Shown here: one piece after another, positions 15,907-24,267 of the stretch
Layout: each line of letters opens with the position of its first letter
Numbering within the stretch: the stretch's first letter is position 1
Source of the DNA: an uncultured Roseovarius sp.
GTDB taxonomy: Bacteria; Pseudomonadota; Alphaproteobacteria; Rhodobacterales; Rhodobacteraceae
Assembly (NCBI GenBank): GCA_947497295.1
Contig: CANMFU010000013.1
Location: 1 to 64,000 of the forward strand
Length of the DNA stretch: 64,000 nt
Direction: 5' to 3'
Translations under genes and position numbers: made by a program
The notes under the pieces: generated by a model
Told to the model about the DNA's origin: nothing
What the model saw: the letters and a program-made list of their open reading frames with translations, nothing else
Databases searched by the model: none

Positions 15907-17942
15907 GTCTTTTCTCCTATTCTGATGAGCGCGTCTGCAGCAACAGCGCGTGCGGTGGTGCAGATCAGTGGGTTGATCTCGACCTCTTGCAGATGGGCCG
16001 CGTTTTCTATGGCGTAATCCTGCACCGCGATGACGGCGCTGACAATTGATGCCGCATCCGCACCCGGCTGGCCGCGATACCCCGCCAACAACGGCGCGAT
16101 GCGCAAATTGTTCAACGCTTCGGTTATGTCCTGTTCGCTGGCAGGCAGGATCAGCGATGCGCTGTCTTTCAGGATTTCCGTCAGCACGCCGCCTGCGGCA
16201 ATCGTCAGGACAAATCCATGCGCCGGATCGCGCATGACGCCGATCAACAGTTCAGCTACAGCGCCGATGATCATTTCCTCCAGCAAATAGGCGGGCGCGT
16301 CCATACGCGCAGCGGCCTGCATTACCGCGTCGGGCGAGGCCAGATTGAGCGCGACGGCCCCCGCCTCGGTCTTGTGTGCGAACCCTTCCCCTTTCAGCAC
16401 CACAGGCATCGGCATTGCGTTGGCTGCGGCGCGCAGATCTACGGCCTCCACCCGGCGCGATTGCGGCACAGGCAAGCCATGCGCCGCCAGCGCTGCCTTG
16501 CTGGTCGCCTCGCTCAGCACGCGGGCGGGCATGTCTACGCCCGGCACCACAACAGGCGCAAGAGAGGGGCGATGACGACCCAGCGCAGCCGCAGCTTCGA
16601 TCGCGCACATGGCTTCTTCGATACCCGATAGCGGGATCAAACCAGCGCCGATGATGCGCTGCGCGACCGTCTCGCTCATATTCTCGGGCAGCGTAGCCAC
16701 AAAAGCCAGGGGCGTGCCGCTGGCCTTGGCCGCCGCTGCCCCCGCGGTAATGGTGCAATCCCACGCGGCATCGCTGCACCGGTCCGTGCGGGGAAAGTCA
16801 ACCACAAGGCAGCCCAGCGCCACGTCCCCGGTCAAGGCTGCGGTAAATGCCATGGTCATCGCCGGAACATCATCCCAGATGAAGGTGTGATAATCCAAAG
16901 GGTTGGCCAACGCCACCATCGGCCCCAGCGCAAGGCGCAACGCATGACGCTGCACAGTGTCCAACGCCGGAAAGGTCACCTTGCTCTCCACGGCGGCATC
17001 CGCCATCAGGCTAGCCTCGCCGCCGGAACAGGACATGGACATGATCCGGTCCGAGGGCAGCGGTCCGGCCAGATGCAGCAGCTTGAGCGTCTCAATCAGT
17101 TTGGGCAGGCTGCCTACCTGCGCGATTCCCAGCCGCCCGAGCAACGCACGCGCACCCGCATCGCTGCCCGCGAGTGATGCCGTATGCGACACGGCCGCAG
17201 ACTGCGCCTGCACCGATTTTCCGACCTTCAGCGCGACGATAGGCTTGCCCAAAGCCTGCGCGCGGTCCGCCAGCGCCTGGAATGCGGTCAGGTCCCCGAT
17301 ACCTTCGATATGCAATCCCAACGCGGTCACGCGCGGATCCTCCAGCAGAGCCTGCCCGATCTCAGCCAGCCCGGTCTGCGCCTGATTTCCGGCCGTCGCC
17401 ACATAGGCCAACGGCAGGCCGCGCGCCTGCATGGTCAGGTTGATCGCAATGTTGGAACTTTGAGTGATGAGCGCAACGCCCCTGTCACACCGGGTGCCAC
17501 CATGCTGGTCCGGCCATAGCAGCGCGCCGTCGAGATAATTGATAAAGCCGTAGCAATTCGGCCCGATGATCGGCATGGCGCCCGCCGCCGCAAGCAGCCG
17601 GTCCTGCAAGGCATCGCCATCTCCCATCTCAGCCTGCGCCTCGCGGAAGCCGCTGGCGAAACACACTGCGCCACCCGCGCCCATAGTGCTGAGAGCCTGC
17701 ACCGTGTCGATGGTAGCGCTGCGGTTCACACCGATAAAGGTTGCATCAGGCACATGCGGCAAGTCAGCGACCGAAGCATAGGTCGGCAGACCTTGTATTT
17801 CAGCGCGTTTGGGATGTACCGGCCAGACCGGACCGTCAAACCCCATGCGGCGGCACTGCTCGATCACCGAAGCGCACCAGACGCCCCCCCCAACAACCGC
17901 GATGGATTTGGGACGGATGAGACGGGTGAGGTCGCGCGTCAT
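15903..17942 (-). CDS. Acyl-CoA synthetase (NDP-forming), acetate-CoA ligase family
   Basis: 679 residues with the order CoA-binding domain (1-130), succinyl-CoA-ligase-like domains (about 140-440) and a C-terminal ATP-grasp domain (about 470-679). The phosphorylated His is His253 in VSHTASLAGSDAG. The ATP-grasp part shows PVVLKGEGFAHKTEAGAVAL. ATG 17942 has GGAGGAG 8 bp upstream; a longer frame to 18029 lacks family sequence. This ligase replaces the AMP-forming CaiC seen in enteric carnitine clusters and probably activates gamma-butyrobetaine, crotonobetaine or carnitine. It starts 250 bp after the acyl-CoA dehydrogenase stop and overlaps caiD. Confidence 0.85.
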   Translation of the reverse strand: MTRDLTRLIRPKSIAVVGGGVWCASVIEQCRRMGFDGPVWPVHPKRAEIQGLPTYASVADLPHVPDATFIGVNRSATIDTVQALSTMGAGGAVCFASGFREAQAEMGDGDALQDRLLAAAGAMPIIGPNCYGFINYLDGALLWPDQHGGTRCDRGVALITQSSNIAINLTMQARGLPLAYVATAGNQAQTGLAEIGQALLEDPRVTALGLHIEGIGDLTAFQALADRAQALGKPIVALKVGKSVQAQSAAVSHTASLAGSDAGARALLGRLGIAQVGSLPKLIETLKLLHLAGPLPSDRIMSMSCSGGEASLMADAAVESKVTFPALDTVQRHALRLALGPMVALANPLDYHTFIWDDVPAMTMAFTAALTGDVALGCLVVDFPRTDRCSDAAWDCTITAGAAAAKASGTPLAFVATLPENMSETVAQRIIGAGLIPLSGIEEAMCAIEAAAALGRHRPSLAPVVVPGVDMPARVLSEATSKAALAAHGLPVPQSRRVEAVDLRAAANAMPMPVVLKGEGFAHKTEAGAVALNLASPDAVMQAAARMDAPAYLLEEMIIGAVAELLIGVMRDPAHGFVLTIAAGGVLTEILKDSASLILPASEQDITEALNNLRIAPLLAGYRGQPGADAASIVSAVIAVQDYAIENAAHLQEVEINPLICTTARAVAADALIRIGEKT

Positions 17943-17971
17943 GGCTAATGCTCCTCCAAAAAAGATTTTAA

Positions 17972-18162
17972 GCCTTCGGCGAGGATATTTGTCGCAAGAA
18001 GAAGGGGGCGGTAACGCATGATTAACCACTCTCGGTCAGTATGAGATTACGGTACAGGCGGGGACGCCGATGACCGTGCAAGGAGAAAGGCTCCGGCTTT
18101 TCGAGGGGGGCTCAGGATAGGTCCCCCTCTTTCTTTTTGCTCCAAATATCCTCGCCGAAGGC
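17972..18162. repeat. Inverted pair of a roseobacter-type intergenic repeat
   Basis: GCCTTCGGCGAGGATATTTG (17972-17991), followed by an AAGAAG-rich tail to 18008, recurs in reverse complement at 18123-18162. The arms are nearly identical over about 37 bases. The same motif, a CCTTCGGCGRGGATATTTG core with an AAGAAGAAA tail, is from memory a common dispersed element after genes in Rhodobacterales. I saw no further copy in this window. The pair could fold a long stem spanning the 250-bp gap between the carnitine-cluster genes. Confidence 0.6.
18103..18138 (+). terminator. Rho-independent terminator on the plus strand
   Basis: GAGGGGG (18103-18109) pairs with CCCCCTC (18123-18129) and is followed by TTTCTTTTT. 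This is a canonical intrinsic terminator for plus-strand transcription, yet both flanking genes are on the minus strand. It would terminate a transcript that starts within the gap or antisense to the ligase gene. Confidence 0.55.
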
Positions 18163-18191
18163 ATCAAAGTTCTTTTGGATCGCGCGCAGAT

Positions 18192-19352
18192 CTATGCACC
18201 CAAAGGCCGCAGCAGATCGCGGCTGATAATGTGGCGCTGGATTTCAGAGGTGCCGTCCCAGATCCGCTCCACGCGCGCGTCGCGCCAGAACCGCTCGATC
18301 GGGAAGTCGTCCATCAAGCCCATGCCGCCGTAGATTTGCAGCGTTGCATCGGTCACGCGCGCCAGCATTTCACTGGCATACAGCTTGGCCGAGGCGATCT
18401 CGCGGTTCGCTGGCAGGCCCTGATCCAGCCGCCAGGCAGAAGACAACGTCAGCCAATCGGCCGCGTCGATTTCTGTAATCATATCGGCCAACTGAAAGCT
18501 GATGCCTTGATTTTTTCCAATCGGTTGGCCAAATTGTTCGCGTTCGGCGGCGTAGTTCAACGCCAAATCAAAGCAGCGGCGCGCCCGGCCGACGCAGTTG
18601 GTCGCAACAGTGATCCGCGTTGCATAGAGCCATTCGTTCATCACCGCGAAACCGCCGTCGACCTCGCCCAGCACCTGCGCGTCAGGCAGGCGGCAGTTGT
18701 CGAAATCAAGGATCATGTTCTTGTAGCCGCGGTGGCTGACCGATTTGTATCCGTCGCGGATCGTAAAGCCCGGCGTGCCGCGATCCACCAGAAAGGTCGT
18801 GATGCGCTTTTTGGGGCCACGCGGCGTTTGATCCTCGCCGGTCGCGACGAAAACGATGACAAAATCGGCGTGATCGGCGCCTGAGATGAAGTGTTTGGTC
18901 CCGTTCAGAACCCAATCGCCACCATCGCGCTTGGCCGAGCATTTCATGCCGCGCACGTCCGATCCGGCACCCGGTTCGGTCATGGCCAGCGCATCCATCC
19001 GCTCGCCGCGTACGGCAGGCAGCAGGTATTTCTCGCGTTGCTCGCCTTCGCAGGCCATCAGGATGTTCTGCGGACGGCCAAAGAAATGCGCCAGCGCCAT
19101 GGAGCCGCGGCCAAGCTCACGCTCGACCAGTGCAAATTCCAAATGGCTGAGGCCCGCACCGCCCACCTCTTCGGGGAAGTTGCAGGCATAAAACCCCAGA
19201 TCCAGCGTCTTTTGCTTGATCTTTTCGGCCACTTCGGGTGGAACTTCGCCCGTGCGCTCGACTTCGGCTTCGTGGGGATAAATCTCGTTCTCGACAAAGC
19301 TGCGCACGGTCGAGACGATCATTTCCTGTTCGTCTGTTAATCCGAAATTCAT
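18192..19352 (-). CDS. Acyl-CoA dehydrogenase, probable butyrobetainyl-CoA dehydrogenase
   Basis: 386-residue FAD-dependent acyl-CoA dehydrogenase. FAD/substrate motifs MTEPGAGSDVRG (125-136) and YGGMGLMDDFPIERFWRDAR (341-360) are clear. The C-terminal region has IWDGTSEIQR, where the usual catalytic Glu of EGT is Asp366, or the base lies elsewhere. Its start overlaps the carnitine dehydrogenase stop (ATGA), placing it in the carnitine operon. Expected role: gamma-butyrobetainyl-CoA to crotonobetainyl-CoA, feeding the CaiD-like hydratase. Substrate is inferred from context; electrons would pass to ETF, which is not encoded in this window. Confidence 0.82.
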   Translation of the reverse strand: MNFGLTDEQEMIVSTVRSFVENEIYPHEAEVERTGEVPPEVAEKIKQKTLDLGFYACNFPEEVGGAGLSHLEFALVERELGRGSMALAHFFGRPQNILMACEGEQREKYLLPAVRGERMDALAMTEPGAGSDVRGMKCSAKRDGGDWVLNGTKHFISGADHADFVIVFVATGEDQTPRGPKKRITTFLVDRGTPGFTIRDGYKSVSHRGYKNMILDFDNCRLPDAQVLGEVDGGFAVMNEWLYATRITVATNCVGRARRCFDLALNYAAEREQFGQPIGKNQGISFQLADMITEIDAADWLTLSSAWRLDQGLPANREIASAKLYASEMLARVTDATLQIYGGMGLMDDFPIERFWRDARVERIWDGTSEIQRHIISRDLLRPLGA

Positions 19353-20770
19353 GAGTTTGCTCCTTTATGGGCCGCAGCCAGCGCCTCGACGCGGGCGGCA
19401 ACTTCGGGCGAGGGATCGCAGGTGCGGCGGGTCTCAAGGCTGACATGCAGCATGAACTGGTCGCACGTCGCCAGAACCTCGCCATCCTTGGCGCGTTTCA
19501 GTTCGTGCAGGCAGCGCAGCTTCTTGCCCTTGCCTTCGGTGACGGTTGTGTGGACCTCGACAGCCTCGCCCGCATGAGTTTCGGCCAGGTATTTCGTTGT
19601 CGTCTCGACGGTGAAATAGCTGAGGCCGCCAGCGATGTAATCGTCATCGGCGCCGACAAATGCCATCACCTCTTCGGCTGCGTCCGAGAAGATCTGGCCA
19701 TAGCGGCCCTCATTCATGTGGCCGTTGATGTCGGTCCAGTCGACGGGGATTACCCGGCGCAGGCTGACCATGGGGCTGCCCGCCTGCAATTCAGGCCGCA
19801 GCGTTTTCTCATGCGCGTTCAGCAGCCGCCCCGACGCGTTGCCCTGCTGTTTCAGGCTGCGCATCATGGCGATCAGGTTGCCATCGCGCTTGCGCTCCAG
19901 CTGGCGAATGGTGAGGTGGCCGGACTGGTCGTCGGACTGGTCCGCGATCGTCTGGGCCAGCTCATCCGTCAGCTCGGGCACGTCCATCAGTTTCGTCCAG
20001 GGCCACTTGAGGCAAGGACCAAACTGGTCAATGAAGTGTTTCATCCCCGCCTCGCCACCGGCGACGCGGTAGGTCTCGAACAGGCCCATTTGCGCCCAGC
20101 GGATGCCGAAACCATAGCGGATCGCATTGTCGATTTCCTCGGTCGTCGCGATGCCGTCCTTGATCAGCCACAGCGCCTCGCGCCAGACAGCCTCAAGGAA
20201 GCGGTCAGCGATATGCGCGTCGATCTCCTTGCGCACGCGCAGGGGGTAGAGGCCGACAGAGGTCAGGATTTCGCTGGCGCGGTCCAGCAGCGCGGGGTCG
20301 CTGGCGTCCGTGCCGACAACCTCGATCAGGGGCAGCAGATAGACCGGGTTGAACGGGTGGCAGACCATGATTTGACCCGGGCGGGTCGCGCCCTCTTGCA
20401 ACTCGCTTGGCTTATAGCCGCTGGTGGACGAGCCGATCACTGCGTCCGCGTCACAGGCGCCTTGAATTTCTGCGTAGACCTTGTGCTTCATCTCGAGCCG
20501 CTCGGGCACGCTTTCCTGAATCCAGTCGGCGTCGGCCACCGCTTCGGTGATGGTATCGTGAAAGGTCAGCGCACCCTCATCCGGCATGGCGTAGTCGTAC
20601 AGCATCGGCAGCGCGTGGCGCGCGTTGTCCAGCACCTCGCCGATCTTGCGTTTCGCTTCGGGGTCCGGGTCAAAGATGCGCACGTCCCAGCCGTTCAGAA
20701 GGAACCGCGCGGCCCATCCGCCGCCGATCACGCCGCCGCCTATGATGGCGGCTGTCATTTGCTTGGTCAT
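19349..20770 (-). CDS. L-carnitine dehydrogenase fused to a betainyl-CoA thioesterase
   Basis: 473 residues. Residues 1-330 are a 3-hydroxyacyl-CoA-dehydrogenase-like NAD enzyme: Rossmann motif GGGVIGGGWAARF (11-23), catalytic His138 in CHPFNP, and a C-terminal helical domain. Residues from about 335 form a 4HBT hot-dog thioesterase (VDWTDINGHMNEGRY). Carnitine dehydrogenase oxidises L-carnitine to 3-dehydrocarnitine; the thioesterase would hydrolyse betainyl-CoA formed by the next enzyme to glycine betaine. The two activities are separate proteins in pseudomonads; fusion is known in alphaproteobacteria. It follows the DUF849 gene by 26 bp and overlaps the acyl-CoA dehydrogenase. Confidence 0.88.
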   Translation of the reverse strand: MTKQMTAAIIGGGVIGGGWAARFLLNGWDVRIFDPDPEAKRKIGEVLDNARHALPMLYDYAMPDEGALTFHDTITEAVADADWIQESVPERLEMKHKVYAEIQGACDADAVIGSSTSGYKPSELQEGATRPGQIMVCHPFNPVYLLPLIEVVGTDASDPALLDRASEILTSVGLYPLRVRKEIDAHIADRFLEAVWREALWLIKDGIATTEEIDNAIRYGFGIRWAQMGLFETYRVAGGEAGMKHFIDQFGPCLKWPWTKLMDVPELTDELAQTIADQSDDQSGHLTIRQLERKRDGNLIAMMRSLKQQGNASGRLLNAHEKTLRPELQAGSPMVSLRRVIPVDWTDINGHMNEGRYGQIFSDAAEEVMAFVGADDDYIAGGLSYFTVETTTKYLAETHAGEAVEVHTTVTEGKGKKLRCLHELKRAKDGEVLATCDQFMLHVSLETRRTCDPSPEVAARVEALAAAHKGANS

Positions 20771-20796
20771 GTTATGGTCCGATCTGTTGCGGGGGC

Positions 20797-21708
20797 TTAG
20801 CGCGGCGCGCGTTTGGTCAGGCGCAGCTTGTCGCGCACATCGGCGGGGGTCATGATGCGGGCGCCCAGACGCTCGATAATCTCGCGGGCGCGGGTCACCA
20901 GCTGGTGGTTCTCGGCGAGAACGCCCTTGTCCAGCATCAAGTTATCCTCAAGTCCAACGCGCACGTTGCCGCCTGCCAGAACCGCCGCGGCGACATATGG
21001 CATCTGGTCGCGGCCCAGTGAGAACGCGGACCAGTTCCAGTCGTCCGGCACGTTGTTGACCATCGCCATGAAGGTGTTCAGATCATTCGGCGCGCCCCAT
21101 GGCACACCCATGCACAGCTGCACCAGCGCGTCCGCCTCTAGGATTCCATCCTTGACCAGCTGCTTGGCATACCAAAGATGGCCTGTGTCGAACGCCTCGA
21201 TCTCGGGCTTGGTGCCTGCTTCGGTCATCATGCGGCCCATCGCCTGCAACATGCCGGGCGTGTTGGTCATCACATAATCGGCTTCGGCAAAGTTCATCGT
21301 GCCACAATCCAGTGTGCAGATCTCGGGCTGGCATTCCAGCACATGCGCCACGCGTTCGCTGGCGCCGACCATATCCGTGCCGTCCTCGTTCAGGGGCAGC
21401 GGCGTTTCGGGATCGCCAAAGATCATATCGCCGCCCATGCCGGCCGTCAGGTTCAAGACGACATCCGTGTCAGAAGCGCGGATGCGGTCCGTCAGTTCGC
21501 GGTACAGCTTCAGATCGCGGCTGGCCTTGCCGGTCTCGGGATCGCGCACATGGCAATGCACGATGGCTGCGCCTGCCTTGGCCGCCGCGATGGCGCTATC
21601 TGCGATCTGCTCGGGGCTGCGCGGCACATGGGGGCTGCGGTCCTGCGTGCCGCCGCCGCCGGTCACGGCGCAGGTGATGAAAACGTCGCGGTTCATGGTC
21701 AGGGGCAT
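20797..21708 (-). CDS. 3-dehydrocarnitine cleavage enzyme (BKACE/DUF849 family)
   Basis: 303-residue beta-keto acid cleavage enzyme that would combine 3-dehydrocarnitine with acetyl-CoA to give betainyl-CoA and acetoacetate. Family landmarks: ITCAVTGGGGT at the N-terminus, the metal ligand pair HCHVRD, LNLTAGMGGDM, and the late GGNVRVGLEDNLML motif. The start ATG 21708 has AAGGA upstream. It is the first gene of the minus-strand carnitine operon and divergent from the GlxA-type regulator. The DUF849 family has many substrates; the carnitine assignment rests on the adjacent carnitine dehydrogenase-thioesterase fusion. Confidence 0.87.
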   Translation of the reverse strand: MPLTMNRDVFITCAVTGGGGTQDRSPHVPRSPEQIADSAIAAAKAGAAIVHCHVRDPETGKASRDLKLYRELTDRIRASDTDVVLNLTAGMGGDMIFGDPETPLPLNEDGTDMVGASERVAHVLECQPEICTLDCGTMNFAEADYVMTNTPGMLQAMGRMMTEAGTKPEIEAFDTGHLWYAKQLVKDGILEADALVQLCMGVPWGAPNDLNTFMAMVNNVPDDWNWSAFSLGRDQMPYVAAAVLAGGNVRVGLEDNLMLDKGVLAENHQLVTRAREIIERLGARIMTPADVRDKLRLTKRAPR

Positions 21709-21792
21709 GGGTCATCCTTTCGGGGGGTGCGTCAAAGCTTGCCGCGTATGGTAGCGCTGGTACATTCGCCCATTGTGCAGTAAAAGACAGGA
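21709..21792. promoter_or_regulatory. Divergent promoter region of the carnitine operon and its regulator
   Basis: Only 84 bp separate the divergent DUF849 and GlxA-type regulator genes, so both promoters and any regulator site must lie here. TGGTAGCGCTGGTAC (starting near 21749) contains imperfect repeats of GGTA/TGGTAC that could be an operator, but no clean palindrome or sigma-70 hexamers stand out. Confidence 0.4.
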
Positions 21793-22746
21793 ATGATGCC
21801 AAAATGGACAAAACCGCAAGACGCTCCGACGCGCATCGGCTTTCTGCTGTTCGATAGATTTTCAAACCTGTGCCTGGCCAACTGTCTGGAGCCGCTGCGC
21901 GCCGCCAACACCGTCAGCCGGGCGCGTGTGTTCGACTGGCAGATCACTACAATGACAGGCGCGGCCGCGCGCAGCTCCAGCGGGATTCAGGTGCTGCCGC
22001 ACGGCGCGCTGGCGGAGATGGAGCGCTGTGATTACCTATTTATCCTAAGCAGTTATGATCATGCCCGCCACGATACCTCGCAAACGCGGCGGGCGCTGCG
22101 CAACGCGGCCAAGAAGGCGCAGACGCTGGTCGGGATGGATACCGGGCCGTGGCTGCTGGCATCGGCGGGGCTGCTGGCGGGGCGGCGTGCCACGCTGCAT
22201 TGGGATTTGCAGGACGCCTTTGCCGAGCGGTTTCTGGATGTCGAGGTGATGCGCGCCCGCGTCGCCCGCGACGGGCCGGTCATCACCTGCGCCGGCGCGA
22301 TGAGCGCGCTGGACCTGATGATGGACCTGATCGCGCAACATGCAGGTATGGCGGCGCGCCTGGATGTCGAGGATCAGTTCATGCATGGCAGTGATACCGC
22401 AGCAGAGGCGCCCGATATGCCGCAGTCCGATGTGCTGGTGCGCGCCGCGCTGGCGCAGATGCGCGTCCATGTCGAGCGGCCGTTGCCGCTGGGCGCCATT
22501 GCCCGGCGGGTGGGCTGCCAGCCGCGCACGCTGGACCGGCATTTCCGTTGCGCACTGGGCGCGCCGCCGGGCACGGTTTACCGCCACATGCGCCTGTCCG
22601 AGGCGCGCAAGCTGCTGGACAGCACCGGACTGGGCATTGCAGAAATCGCGGTGCGTTGCGGATATGAATCGCCCGCCGCATTGGCCCGCGCAATGCGCGT
22701 TCGGTACGGCGCGGCGCCTACAGCGCTGCGATCCGGGGGGCGTTAG
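21793..22746 (+). CDS. GlxA/AraC-family transcriptional regulator, probable carnitine-operon regulator
   Basis: 317 residues: an N-terminal DJ-1/PfpI-like ligand domain (IGFLLFDRFSNLCLANCLEPL; about 15-200) and a C-terminal AraC helix-turn-helix pair (about 225-315; QPRTLDRHFRCALG and GIAEIAVRCGYESPAALARAMR). The architecture matches CdhR, the carnitine-responsive activator of carnitine dehydrogenase genes in Pseudomonas. Divergent placement next to the DUF849 gene supports the same role here. Two adjacent ATG codons (21793, 21796) could start translation and the ribosome-binding site is weak. Confidence 0.85.
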   Translation: MMPKWTKPQDAPTRIGFLLFDRFSNLCLANCLEPLRAANTVSRARVFDWQITTMTGAAARSSSGIQVLPHGALAEMERCDYLFILSSYDHARHDTSQTRRALRNAAKKAQTLVGMDTGPWLLASAGLLAGRRATLHWDLQDAFAERFLDVEVMRARVARDGPVITCAGAMSALDLMMDLIAQHAGMAARLDVEDQFMHGSDTAAEAPDMPQSDVLVRAALAQMRVHVERPLPLGAIARRVGCQPRTLDRHFRCALGAPPGTVYRHMRLSEARKLLDSTGLGIAEIAVRCGYESPAALARAMRVRYGAAPTALRSGGR

Positions 22747-22808
22747 GGGAACCGGCGCAACGGTGGCGCGTTGACGCACAGAACGAAGCAGCGCAAAAAG
22801 GATACATC

Positions 22809-23072
22809 ATGGATCGTCTCGCCCATTACATCACATGGCTCGGCGCGATTGCGATTGCCGGTACGCTGATCGTTGTCAGCTTTAGCCTTGGGTATTACTC
22901 GGTCTGGGCCATCGTTGGCTGTGTCGTTGCCGCAATTGTCATCGCATATCCCAGCGGCAAACTGGTGTCGAACATGATCAAGCGCTGGGATCCGGCATGG
23001 GATACACGCAAGGAAGCGCCGCAATCTGATCTGAAGCGTTCAAAGTCACTGGACAGCCGCCCGCCAGGCTAA
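22809..23072 (+). CDS. Small membrane protein, unknown function
   Basis: 87 residues with two hydrophobic segments (ITWLGAIAIAGTLIVVSFSL, about 8-27, and VWAIVGCVVAAIVIAYP, about 32-48) and a polar, basic C-terminal tail. It is preceded by AAGGAT, and it ends one base before the convergent csaA stop. I do not recognise the family. It looks like a small inner-membrane protein with a cytoplasmic tail. Confidence 0.6.
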   Translation: MDRLAHYITWLGAIAIAGTLIVVSFSLGYYSVWAIVGCVVAAIVIAYPSGKLVSNMIKRWDPAWDTRKEAPQSDLKRSKSLDSRPPG

Positions 23073-23073
23073 T

Positions 23074-23412
23074 TCAGTGCATGCGCCCGCCGATCGGGAC
23101 ATCGGCATCCGGTGCCAAAAGCACGATTTCGCCTGCCGTATCGCTGACGCCCAAAACTAGCACCTCAGACATGAAGGGGCCAATCTGGCGGGGCGGGAAA
23201 TTTACCACCCCCATCACCAAACGATTGATCAGCGTCTCGGGCGTGTAATGCGCTGTGATCTGGGCCGAGGTTTTACGCTCGCCAATTTCACTGCCAAAAT
23301 CGATCCACATTTTGATCGCGGGTTTGCGCGCCTCGGGAAATGGCTCGGCGCGGATCACGCGGCCAACGCGAATATCAACGGCCATAAAGTCGTCAAAGCT
23401 AATTTCAGCCAT
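23074..23412 (-). CDS. csaA: tRNA-binding protein, CsaA family
   Basis: 112 residues forming one OB-fold EMAP/tRNA-binding domain: DIRVGRVIRAEPFPEARKPA at the N-terminus, SAQITAHY in the middle and VVNFPPRQIGPFMSEVLVLG. These match CsaA, a dimeric tRNA-binding protein with proposed chaperone activity. The start ATG lies within the last 8 bp of proC, so the two genes are coupled. The proC-csaA pairing is common in Rhodobacteraceae, though no direct functional link is known. Confidence 0.9.
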   Translation of the reverse strand: MAEISFDDFMAVDIRVGRVIRAEPFPEARKPAIKMWIDFGSEIGERKTSAQITAHYTPETLINRLVMGVVNFPPRQIGPFMSEVLVLGVSDTAGEIVLLAPDADVPIGGRMH

Positions 23413-24223
23413 TGCGCAGCTCCCGCGAGCGGCTGGCGGCCGCGCCGACTGTGCGCCGGATCAGGTCAGGGAGGCCGTTCTGATCGTCCATCAGCACCTC
23501 AAGCCCCGCCTGAGTGGTGCCGTTGGGGCTGGTCACGTTGACGCGCAAATCGGCCGGCGTTTCGTCTGCCTCTTCGGCCAGCGCACCGGCGCCGGCAACC
23601 GTCGCTTGCGCAAGCTGCATCGCCAGTTCCGGGCTAAGACCTTCAGCTTCGCCAGCCTTGGCCAGACATTCGATCATGTGGAACACGTAGGCCGGGCCAG
23701 AGCCGGAAACGCCGGTCACAGCATCCATCTGATCCTCATCCTCCAGCCGGACCACCTGCCCCACTGCGCGCAACAGCATTTCGGCCAGATCCATCTGGCC
23801 GCTGCTGGCGTGGCCGTTGCCGATGATCGCGGTGATGCCGCGCCCCACCGCGGCAGGCGTGTTTGGCATAGCGCGGATAATGGGAGAAGCATCGCCAAGC
23901 GCCGCCTCGAACGCGGAAATCGGCGTACCGGCGGCGACCGATATGAATAATGTCGTGCCATTGCCCATCGCCTTGAGCGCCGGTAGCGCCTCGCCCATCA
24001 TCTGCGGTTTCACGGCGATCAGAACGATGCCCGGCGCGGCAGGCAGATCATCTGAATTGATGTGAACGCCGGTGCCTTTCAGCCAGTCCGACGGATGCGG
24101 ATCAATCACCCAGACCGACGCGGCTGGCAGCCCGCCCGACAGCCAGCCTTGCAGCATCGCGCCGCCCATTTTGCCGCAGCCCAGCAGGACAAGGCCCTTT
24201 TCGGCCACAAAATCCATATCCAT
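23405..24223 (-). CDS. proC: Pyrroline-5-carboxylate reductase
   Basis: 272-residue enzyme catalysing the last step of proline synthesis, NAD(P)H reduction of 1-pyrroline-5-carboxylate. The N-terminal Rossmann motif is LLGCGKMGGAM; IAVKPQMM, MPNTPAAVGRG and the ProC signature VTGVSGSGPAYVF follow. The C-terminal TSPNGTTQAGLEVL is also diagnostic. ATG 24223 (MDMDF) has AAGGGGA upstream; ATG 24217 is an alternative and a longer frame to 24250 is unlikely. It is followed by csaA with an 8-bp overlap. Confidence 0.94.
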   Translation of the reverse strand: MDMDFVAEKGLVLLGCGKMGGAMLQGWLSGGLPAASVWVIDPHPSDWLKGTGVHINSDDLPAAPGIVLIAVKPQMMGEALPALKAMGNGTTLFISVAAGTPISAFEAALGDASPIIRAMPNTPAAVGRGITAIIGNGHASSGQMDLAEMLLRAVGQVVRLEDEDQMDAVTGVSGSGPAYVFHMIECLAKAGEAEGLSPELAMQLAQATVAGAGALAEEADETPADLRVNVTSPNGTTQAGLEVLMDDQNGLPDLIRRTVGAAASRSRELRNG

Positions 24224-24267
24224 AACACCCGTCCCCTTAGCCGTTTGCACGTCATTCGGGGGTCAGG

